64,000 nt of DNA from Enoplolaimus lenunculus (taxonomy: Eukaryota; Nematoda; Enoplea; Enoplida; Thoracostomopsidae). The position numbers were made by a program, and so were the translations under genes. Position 1 is the first letter of the stretch; each line of letters begins with the position of its first letter. Below are positions 24,901-36,900 of the stretch, piece after piece. Below the pieces are notes generated by a model. It saw only the letters and a program-made list of their open reading frames with translations, did no database searches and was not told the origin of the DNA. The DNA lies in the NCBI GenBank assembly GCA_030248215.1, contig JASANG010000403.1, forward strand, positions 1 to 64,000. The letters are read 5' to 3'.

Positions 24901-27900
24901 GTTGAAAGTTCTTTTATAGCCAGGTCACATGTGTTTTATAATTAAGAGTTCAATCGCAATCCAGTAGCGGTTAAGTTCAACGCAAATTTAGCCATAGCAA
25001 CTGCAGGCAAACGTTTTCACGTACGCAAACGCCAAACACAACACATCTGAACAAAAATGGCGTACGCAGCACAAAACTTAACATTTGTTTCGAACAAACG
25101 AACCTAATGAATTTTGTCAAGCAAAAATTTCAGTCTGTTACTTTATCTTAATTATTATTTTTTTTCGTCCAACCGTCCTTTTACCCGATGGAATAACCGT
25201 GATAAAAGACTATACTCGGATCTGCGTTTTACGAGTGTCTAAAAGTCTAAAGGGTTTCAGCGTATATGTTTCTGTCCCGCACATCGCCGCGCGATGCCGC
25301 TGTTCACCGCCGCTCACGGTTATCAATTAATAGTAAATTCTGTCCCGAGCTTCGTTAAAATTGTTTTTTGGCATGACGCGCAGAGTTGCGTGGCGGTGTG
25401 CTGCACCGTGCGTCGAGTGTAGGACATCCGTAACGAAATTGTGATTGTTCACATTACTTGGCTAAACATTACTTACTTGAGCCGGTAGCGGTCATATCTA
25501 GTTCCAAAAAATACTGTTGTTAACTTATAAATTCTATCAGCAATAATGATATCTAGCAAGTTAAATTTTAAATTATTAGTCTATATAATGGCTCTGATTG
25601 GGCCGTATGAGGGTTTACACTTTGCGATTAATCAAGATTTCAGCCGTTTATTCTTTGTTTAACTGTAGTGATTCTGATGGCTAAGCGGCTTAAGCCTGCA
25701 ATACCTATTGTTGTCTTCATTTTATTATAATTAATTAGTTTATATGCGCATATGTAGCCATTTTCTGGACTGCGTATTTTAATATAAGCTTTTCAGCCAC
25801 AGAAATTTTCACTAAAATTACTTCACTGCACTTCTTTGTGATAGCACGCAGCAACATTTCGCAGGTACCAAGCACAAACTGTTCTACGTGAGACTGAAAC
25901 TTGAGCTAGCATGATAATTGACAACTTCATTCGTCTTTATATGTAAAAGACCTATTCACACGTGCAAGTTTTTGCTACGAGAACTTGCAGCTGCAAATTG
26001 CACACAGAACTTGCATTATTCATCAGCCAATGAAAAAGCTGCTGCAATAAATTCAGTGAACTTGCATGGTTGTTCACACATATGAATTAAATCCGAAACT
26101 ATGATTTTTAATTAATTATTGGCAGCTGCAAGTTTTTCAAACGGGATTTTGGGCAAAAAACTTGCAAGTGCAAGTTGCAGCTTCATATTCTCGCAGCCAA
26201 AACTTGCACGTGCGAATAGCGCTTAAGACTTACTTACACCTGAATAATGAAGATTCAAAGCTAATGAAATTATATACCTCCGTTTTGTTTAAAAAAAGTA
26301 AAGATACTCTGTTGTCTCATATTATTAACCTGTTTAGACTTAATATGATGTTCAAAGTTGTTCTTCACATTTTTCTAAATCTTAGAATCTCTTCTAAGGT
26401 AAAACCATGTACGGTTATTAAGATGGGATTTAAACCCCTTTATCTTTAACTGTGCAATTTGAAACTTTAAAACTAGACCCATATTATCAAATGTGTGTAG
26501 CGCACATCTGGTATTTCGCATTGTGTTTGCCCTACATCTGTGCCAATTTTGATTCAGCAATTGCAAGAGTCCGTCAGTTTGAAAACCTATTCCAAGCTAG
26601 TGATAAATGCTATACGCATTTGAGAATATGGACACTTTTCTTAGGCAATAAAAATTTAACGTTATAGCTGCAAAAGATTGCTGAAAATATTGCGAGTTAA
26701 AACCTTTATAGTGATAGAATCCTGAGTGGATTTTAACGCTTGTATTTGTTATTTATGAAGCAAATATATTATTTTTCAGACCGTCCGAACTCAGTGATTT
26801 CATGGGTCAATGTTACTAATACGATCAGTGGCATTCAGATATACGGACGTATCCCTGAAATGGACGTGGTCACTTCAAAGGTAGGATTGTTTTTTGAAAT
26901 CTCTTTTGACATAACAGTTTTATAAGGTAGTGAATGTATATAGCTTACAGGCTCAAAGCAATTAGCTTCAGCACTGCTAAAATGAATGTTTTCGGCGACT
27001 AGATGGTTTCAGACTTGACACAAGTCTCAGTTAAGTTTTTTTGCGACGAGAACTTTCAGCTGCACCTTGGGAACGTTGTATTCGAAAACCCGTCCATAAA
27101 ACTTCCAACAGCGAGTTGTTTACTACGAAAATTTGCACGTGTGAATAGGGTTTAATAAAACAATCGGTGAATTTGCAGTGTCGGATCCAGTATTTTCTTG
27201 TCGTAGAACACTGTTTGCATTCCGAAATTTTACAGTTTTAAAGCGTGTTTTTGAGCAAATTTTTACGGTATTTTAATACTGATCAATAGTGCCGAGGGCT
27301 CAAAAATGTGGAGTTGCAAACTTGTTACGGTGCAGCTGAACCATTTGCATCATAAAAAGCACGCCAAGGCACCAGTCAGGAATACGCCATCCACTGTACG
27401 TGCATTCGCTACTGTACATTTTCGATTTCAGAATTCGCTCACAAATGGATTCACTGTCAACACGCATTTTATGGATCAGCCGAACGACGACACTTCCCAT
27501 GTTCGACTACAGCGATTGGTTGCGTTACATAATCGCGGTTACGGTATCTCAATGAACGTTTCGTATCCATCAGCGCAATTGAGCACAAACAAATTCGTTG
27601 TCGAAAACGCAATCGCGTCCTCCAGCGGCAAAAGCGGGATACGAATTTTGGGTCGTGGAAAGGTAGAACCGCTAGCAGACTGCAGATATATTTTCTACCG
27701 TTCCAAACTCAACACTTGTCCGCATCTAAATATTTTTGTATTTCACATGACATCAAATTTCAAGCTAAGATTCAAACAATTATGTGTTTATAGCACGCGT
27801 ACAGACTGTAGTTCACTTACTTTCAGCCACATTAGTAACCAAAGCCGCAACTATGTGAGAAGGCAGGTTGTGCCCTTCTGCGAAATCTGTCGCCCTTTCT

Positions 27901-30900
27901 AAGCAGAAATACTTTTCATAGCGTGTAAAAATTGATTTAGCAAATCTTTTTTTGCGGCTTTCACCGCACAAGACCTTTTCTGGTTTCGTTGTTTCCTATT
28001 CCTGGATTTTTTTATATTTTGCTAATATCAAGCAACACAAATCTTATATAAATTACGCAGTTCAGCTCTGCCTGGTAGGGTGACGTTATACTTGTGTGCG
28101 GCGACGTTTGTCACCGTCAGTAACTATACGCTATCGCACGTGAGTAATTTGCGTACGATAGCGCAGGGTGACAGACAACGCCGGACGTCACCAAAAGTAT
28201 AGCGGCAGCCTTACTCTTCAATTATAACTTCTTGTTATTTACTAAAACAAATTTCACTTCGCGTTCCGTAACCGCATTCAGGATTTCAAATCAGGAGTTT
28301 ACCGCCTGATTTATAAGTAATAGATTTAGGATTCCAGGTCCAAACTTTCAAAGCGTAAAATACTGCCTTTTTTCGTCTCTCAGAAATTTCGGGGGTCGTA
28401 TATTCGCTGTCTCTCAGGTTTTGTAGGCCCGTGATTCGGTTAAAATCGTATTTTTCACAGGTCGAAATCCGAAAAACAGCCGCATTTTTAAACGGTCACA
28501 ACGGGTTCGAATCACGACTATCTGCGGGTAAATTAATCGTTGACCACTTGCTCACGTTTTCGAATTCACGATACGCGTTACGATCATATCGCGACTCTGA
28601 TGTAGAGCAATTAGGAATAGTCGCACGCGACTGCAACATAACGCAACATTGGTGGGGTCCTGCAGTTTCCGTTGAAGTCGGTCGGCGTTCCAGTTTTGCG
28701 TTTGAACGCAACCGAATCTGGGAAAATTACAACGGCGCTATACAGACAGGTAAACTTCCTTCAAAATCAGTACCAAGGTTAGCAAGATTCAAGACGGGGC
28801 CGCCCAAGCCAGGCCCCTAACAGGGATCAAAATTGACTTTTTGGGCTAAGATTTAGCACAGGGGAGGGGTTATATCCTGTTTAACACATAACGTGCCGCT
28901 TCCCTTATCTGAAATTTTTGGATCCTTCATTGCCTTGCTGTTTTTCGGAACCTTACCCTCTCAAGCTCTGTGCGTTTTTTCAAATGACCAAAGCAATCAA
29001 TAGACTAACCTTATATGATCGAATTTGTAATGAGATTCTTACGTTTCAAAATCTTCGTGCGCTGCATACTGAAGCCAAAAAGCATCAGTGTGCAGCGTAT
29101 GTACTGAAGCCAAAAAGCTTCAGTGTAGAGCGTACTATACCCACAAAAGTCTCCTGGTGTACTCATGATACTGTGGAATTTGCGCTAGAAGTTAGTTTTG
29201 TTAGGCAACTTCGGAATTGCTATTTCGTCAAATATACAAAAGGTTCATTTCGTTATCATTCAAGTGTACCACACTTGAATATTAACCAAAAACGTTATTA
29301 CTTCCTGATTTCAGGGTTCCTCGAAGACGCTCGGATTGAAATTCGTGAAAACAATTTTTGGAAAAATTACCGCGACCTCGTTCAGGTGTTGAATTTTGGG
29401 CCTGCAACACATATGGTGATCGAACGCAATACATTTTTGCATAATATGGCTGCAACAGTGCGAAATAACTCTGTGATATTCATACAGTTTAACGGTATGT
29501 AACATTTTTAATTGGGATTATATATTAATAGTCACCATTTAAAAAAAGCTTCTTGTCGGGTTTATGGACGTTGGGTCGTGGGGACAGTTTTTCCATGAGG
29601 GGCGTTAAGCAGGGGGAGACAGTTTAGTTTTGGAGCGGCTCGCTAAGGAATCCGATTTGTAGTATGCCACCAACAGTCAAAAACAGGCCGAGTAGACTAA
29701 AAAATCTCACGAGCGAGAAGCCAAACGATTTTTTAGTAGATAAATGTTTTAAATTTCAACATGAAACTATTATATTTCTGCCGGGTATTTAAGGGTGTCC
29801 GTGATACCTCTGTATTCATCTGAACATATTCTATTCATGAATATATCTAAATAGGTGTTAAACAAAGCTTGCCCCATGTTACTCTAAGGGACGTCCGGGT
29901 TTCTGGTGAGTCTATAAAAGAGTAGGTTTACATTCTAGATTACATTTTTTCGCTTAGGCTTAGGCTAAGGCTTAGGAATACGCTTAATCTACTGTTAGGC
30001 CCCTTAAAGTAACATTGGCCCAAAACTTTATAGCTGCTAGCACGCTCTAATGATATTTAGCGTACTCGTAGCTAAAAAACAAACATTAGCATATTAATTG
30101 CAAAATTGGAAACTGCTCGTTTGTTTATAAATTAAAACTTTAGTTTAGCCCGAAAACAACTGCAAATCACGTAAGACTAACAGTTATTCAATGGATGATA
30201 ATAGCCGGATGCTGGTGAGACGTCGGCCTCAAGTCCCTCGCATTCAAAGGGTCCGAAAACAGTGTTTAAAAAATGAAAATTTGCGAATGGCGCAATATAT
30301 TTTGACTTGCGTTTTTCCTCAACTTTTTTAATCCGCCCGCAACACAAATCAGCGTCAAGACCTGGTTAGGTAATGATTAGCTCTTGCAGCGATTCAGACA
30401 CTTAACCACAAAACAAAGCCATATTCTTTCATTAATATGTGTTCAGCTGAAACCGTACCTGCCGATTCAAAGATCGCGATCTCCAGTAACGTATTCCGTG
30501 AAAACACCATGGAACATATCATTTGGCTTCATCGCGGGCCCCAATTGTTGCCTGCCCCACACGGTGTGGCCACAGTAGAGCACAACGTGTTCCGAGGCAA
30601 CTTATGCCCAGTTGTTATTTATGTTGAGTTACATCGAACGGATGTCACTCACAATTTGTTCGCTAATCCTGTTGCTCAATGCGAGCTAAAAGTTGGCCGA
30701 TATCAAGATGGTGTAATGTTGAACGCACGATATAACTATTGGAATACGCATGCGGCGTCTGATATTGAAAAGCGTATTTGTGATTTTATGAGCGATGCTG
30801 AGTTGTTGCCAGGTATTTCGTTTACACGAGTGTTGCTAGAAGTGGACGATCAACAACTGCAATCAATAATTGTTAGTAAACAAGAGCTGGAGTCATTTTT

Positions 30901-33900
30901 TGAAGCTCAGAATTATTTTAGTTGTGGCGAACCATTTTGCCAGTCAGAAGATGCGATGATGTAAGAAAGTATTAACCCATCCCATTCACTGTGAAAGTCG
31001 AGCTAAAATTTGGGTAATAGATGTTTGGTGCACGACATATATTCAATACAATTATGCCTGCAATTTCTCGAATTTGTTTATTTAACCCATGACACTTTGT
31101 GCTCAGAGCATGAAAAGGTTCGCGTACAAATATTAACCGTTTCACTCATAGAGTATACTATGAGCAACTAAATACAATAATGTACAAGCAACACACACAC
31201 TGCGAGCAGTGTTCAACATTTATAACATATATGCGCAGCGCAAAATCTCCACAAGACGTCAGAGCCTACTCGTGCTCGATCATCAAGCTCTTATAGTTCA
31301 GTGGTCATCGTAAACGCCTCCCACCCGTGAGACTGGGGATGGAATCTTACCTTGAAATGACATCTCATATGAAATTGAAAATATTCATGTGAGAAATAGT
31401 TAAAACATGGCCTCATGCTTACGGTTCGTTTTAAGCTTAATACATACTTAGGCTCACATTCTCACTTAAAAGCTTCATACTTTGTCCGGGACCTGTTCTG
31501 TACAGTAGCCCCATCAGACATAGAAAGTAGCGTTTAAAATGTTAACTCTCCATTTAAAACAAACCCGTCTGAATGTTTATTGCTTTGGACTTTGTTTATT
31601 TCAGTTATCTATCAACCGTACATGGAGTCAGACGCAATGGACAAAGAAGTGTTACAGCCTCATCCGGTCGTAGTTGGTGAAACTATTGGCGGCGTTACTG
31701 AAGATCAAAATATTATAGTCAAATCACGCGCCAGTCATTACAAAGTTCAACACTCGTTACTTGTCAGGTACGAATGTTTATCGTTGAATGGTTTTTGTAG
31801 AACAGGGACGTATATGATGGGAGGGTTATCGGGAAATACGACCTCAAAATTCCTGGAGGAACAAAAAGAAACAATTATATATAGTAGTTAGTTCAACCTG
31901 CTGGATCTTAGAGTGCAAAAAATAAAGTTATATCCTTTCAAAAAGATATGCTGGCTACGCACCCGCAATATTTCTACTAGAAACGGTATTATAGCGATTT
32001 CGGTTACGATTGCGCTGTTTATTTTGTACAGCACCGTCCGTCACCCGCGACGTCATCAAAAAGTATAGCGCTACCCTTAATCTTTAATGAAAACGTTAGC
32101 CGCTAGTGTTGTTATGATAGCAGCTTTTGGTTATTGAGGGTTGGATGTCGTTTGTTACAATTAAAAATGGCTCGCGTTATTTTAACCCTAAACTAGGTTC
32201 AAGATTTTGTTTTTTGTAATCCTAATCACAAGCGTGAGCTCGAACAGTTACGTGATGTGGCATATGTAAAATGGAACATGATTGATTTTTCGATTTTCAA
32301 TTACTACCTTTTTCAAAATCCCCTTAATGAGGTTTATGCTCTTTCTAACCACAGTTTTTTTCGGTAGCACCATGGTTGGGTGATGCAAACCTCAACAACA
32401 ATATGCATTGGGTATATTCTGTGTAGAAATGAATGTATACACGCGTTGCGTTTTTGGCCCACACCCCAAATTTAGACGGGGGTACCAGATGCGCGATCCA
32501 TCACACTGTATTTGGCATCAAAAATGTTCCGCTTACAGTTTAACTAAAGGGAATTGCATGTGATAGCAACTCCCCTAATGGGGATCGGCTGAAAACGCAA
32601 CGCCCGGTGGTTTGTTCAATACCACACAAATTTCGGTAGTTGCAAACTCTTAGTTAAACAGTGATCATCCACTCTTGGTAACTCCTGTAATGCACTCAGC
32701 AATGTTTTATGGTACAATCGTATCAAGTTTTTTAGTTGAAATTTTAATATCGTTTTAGCGCTGGCACCACAATGACCATTGAACCAGGAGTAGAACTTCG
32801 GTTTGGAAAAGGAAAAGGTTTTCGGGTTGAAGGTAATTTGTTATCTACGTTTCCAAAGTTGTATTTACAATATGTACTGGTCAATTAATATTTGAGTCGA
32901 TGAAAACGTGTAAGTATCAATACTTAACTTTTATGCATCATCCACAATAACTTGCGTGCACAATATCATCATTTCTAGGTACAAATGAAGCAGTAACTTT
33001 TATGTATTGTTTGCATATAATGATGCTGCAAAGGTGTTGCGCCTCCTAGCTGCGCAGGAAGTAGTATACAACCTGAGCCATTACTGCCTACTTATGATCT
33101 GCAATATAATAATCAGGTAGATATGACAAAATTGGTTTTGAAATGACCTAGAACTTCTTATTCCAAGTGATCTGCGATGTTTTTTTGCAGGAAGACTGAT
33201 GGCAAATGGGACCAAAGATGCTCCAATAGTGTTTACAAGCGATAATCGCAACGACTGGATGGGAGTTATGCTTGAGAACAAAGGTAGTTGCAACGTAAAA
33301 TAGTGGCATTGGGTTCGTTTTAGCTAAATATCAAACCTAACAAACTAACGGATTAGATAAAAACAAGAAATAGGCTCGTAGCCTGCTTAATATATCATGG
33401 GAACAAAACTTTTTGAGCATACAAATTTGAATTCGTTATTGAGTATGCAGTAAAAGCAATTATAAAAACTTTACTATTTCAGATGCGTCTTCCATACTTG
33501 AATATGTTGTGATCCGCGGCGCTGTGCACGGAATTACACTGAATTCGGATAAAGTGAAACTGTTACACTGTTCAATTGAAGGAACTTACGCCGACGGAGT
33601 TGTGATTACTGATCAAAGCGGTAGTGTATCGCCCTTTAATTGTTGCCCGTTGCACTTAAAGATAGTAAACTGAAAATTTTTCGCTTAACCCTTTCTCACA
33701 TGAATATTTTCTATTCCCTGTGAGACCTACTTTTATGCTAGGATTCGAGCTCCAGTGACTTGAGTGGGAGGCGTATACCATAACCACTGAGCTATAGGAG
33801 CTTGACGCTCGAGCCCGAGGGGGCTCTCACGTCTTGTGGTGATTTAGTACTATGTATACGTGTTGCAATTGTTAAACACGGTGCGATATATACTATTCAA

Positions 33901-36900
33901 CGTATATACACTGCGCTGAGTTGCCTACAGGCAACTCAATGTGAGAAGGTGTTAATATCACTAGTTTGCAATCGCTTTTATAGACAACTGATCTACTTTT
34001 GATTCAAATTTGAAACCTTGCAAATCACCGACTGGTGGAAGGTGCGACGCACAATTTTTGCATACTGTTCCAGAATAAATTGTCTTCCGTTTCCTGTATT
34101 TTGATAACTAACCGTTTTCGTTTTTAGTATTTTCACTACCGATTTACTGCCTCGCAAATTCTTATGAAATATTGTTAAAGCTGGAACACCCCACACACGT
34201 ATTTTAGACAAGTTTCCAGTATACTTTGTTTACAATAATTTCACAGCACATAGACGTGATTGTTCTATAATTAGAAAATTTGCATACAGATTTTTGTGCA
34301 TTCACTAAACACTTTTGCGTATTGCGCAAAGTTGGATGTCTAGGTAAGCTTAAGCCAGATGCTTAGCCAGAATTTTAAATTGATAGTTACCTAAGCATGA
34401 AGTAAACTGTATGAAACATTCCAGCTTTATAATAAAAATGTGGAATATCGAACAGAGCTGAATATATATCATATATGTATATCTGATTAGTGTCAAAAAT
34501 ATTTATTATTTTCAGGTCCAAAAGTTGATTTCGGTGGTACTCGCGTCATCCTGCCACGTGTGAACGGTATCACGGTCACTCGGTCTCAGCCAATTTCACT
34601 GCGAAACGCTCAAATTATCGGAGCCGGCCAACATGGCGTCCATTTTGTGTCACCTCGATCTGACGTTAAAATGGACCGATTTGAAATTCGTGGATCCGGT
34701 CAAATTGGAATTAAAATTGATCAAACTCAATACGGCAGGCCTTCAATAAACCTGACAGAAATATTGCTTGCGGATCACCATGGACTTGCCGGGGTATATA
34801 TATCGCTGAAAGATTATGCAACGCTGTCAATATCGAACTTTTTATTCGTTAATAATACTGCATCTGCATTGCAGTTGAACTTAAGATGCAATTATTCAAA
34901 GTCACACAGCCAGCCTTCTGGGTTACTATTAACTCCGGAAAATCTTGCCATCGCCAATATATCAACACTACATATAACTCAAAACGAATTTAAAAATAAT
35001 AGTAATGTTGTTGCCGAACTTATACTACTCTACTGTGTCCATGCGAACGTTAGCGGCAACGTCTTTGACTCGAATAACCCAGACCGCAGTTATGGAGCTC
35101 TGAAAATAGTCACTGAGCCAACGCCAAGTAGTGATAGGCGAATATTTTCAATTGATATTTATGCAAATCAATTTATGCGAAATCGTGGCGAATACACGGT
35201 ATATTTGCTACCAATGAGTATGTACGCGTTTGTGGGCACTGTACGACGTAACGATTTTACTGCGAACGAAAATGGCCGGAGTAGCTTAATTGTCGGATCG
35301 CCTAGCTATGTCATTAATTACAATCGCTTTGAAGATAATTTGGCAGTGACACCGTATAGCTTGGAAGTTGAGTATAATGATCGGTTGACGTTGGACGCGA
35401 CTGATAATTATTGGAATACAAATCGACGCTTTCAGGTTGAAAATCAAATTTTGGACGGACATCGAATTAGTACAAGAGGAAAGGTATGAATAGTTGTTTT
35501 ATTTTCCCTTCCAAAATTATCACGTACGCTGGTTTGAAGTTACGAATACAGATAGCGAAGCTTCAAACCTGCATAAGTAAACTATCTGAGGTAGCAAAAT
35601 TTTTGAACGCACTGCATAACTTGTAATTTGAAAATCATGGCATAGTGTACTCTAATTATTGTGAACGAAAAATACAGAATTAACAAATATTTATAGTAAT
35701 TGTTTTATACTTTCTCTGTAATCGTTAACACGTCAGATAAGGCTAACGCTTAGGCCATATTTTAGGCATAGCTTAATCTTTTCCTAACCCCAATACTGAA
35801 CATATTCGTATGTGAGGAGGAAAGCGCACAAGAACCAAAACCTCTTGAACTGCATATCTTATGACTGTTGTGTTATGTCTAGAGTCATTCTTGTAATTCT
35901 GAAATACGTTCGCTAAGGTACAGCTAATTTTTAATTGTTTACAAAATTTCATTAATCGGTTTTAGGCGGATTATATCCCGTTTCTAACGCAAACGCTAAG
36001 CGAATCATGCAATTCTGATATTTTACACGACTGCAGTGGTCACGGTGAATGCAGCGCCAACGGCAAGTCGTGTAAATGCTTTTCGGGTTATGTGGGCGTT
36101 GATTGCAGTCGATTTGCGTGCACACAACGATCAAATTGTTCAGGAAACGGAATTTGTGCTCAACCAAACGTTTGTTCGTGTTATAACGGTTAGTAATATT
36201 TTTAGAAACAAGACGTTCATTCAGAATCGTGTCAGCTGACGTACCAAGAGAAAATACCAGAAGTGAGGCGACAGTTCCCAATCCGTACATATTTCTGACA
36301 GGAAAAGACGCCAGCGTTTTATCGACCAGTTTGCGAATAGAATTGTTTAATGTTGGTTTTTTTGTACCGAACCAACAAAACCATATTACTCGACAGAGTA
36401 CTGAGTGTTTGAGTCATGATGATAGTATCATTTTAAGTGAACAATAGAAATTCTGAAGTGAAGAATGTACATTTCGCGTTGGACTACTTGAAATTAAAAC
36501 CTATTGCGTAAGTTAGTTAAACTGTTTCACAAATTTTGCAATCCTATAAGCGGTTTATTCGCATGAATATTGTAATCTTCTAACCGAATTCCAAAACTGT
36601 ACAAAGAATATATTTTCAGGTTGGTCGGGTCTTTCGTGTGAAATTCCAAGTTGCGATGAACTGAACAGTTGTAATGGTCATGGCTCTTGTGTTTCGTTGA
36701 ACGAATGTGAATGTTTCCAAGGTTATACAGGTAACTTGTGATTAGTTTAGTGTAAAATAAACACTAGACAACCTTTCTAAGGTCATCTAATAAATGATGT
36801 TCGTATGCTGGACACAAGTAGGAAACGCTAAATTGACAAAAATGTCAATCTAACCACAGAATTCTAGGACTGCCGCTTAGAGGTAAAACTGAAACTGAAC

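Noticed and set aside
28918-29314. Open frame upstream of exon 12 as a longer exon
   Set aside because: Exon 11 joins exon 12 in phase at 29315; the upstream part contains a local tandem repeat (29050-29135) and no beta-helix rungs.
33727-33810. Functional tRNA gene
   Set aside because: Boxes A and B are present but stems pair poorly, and the stretch is embedded in a repeated TTAA MITE.
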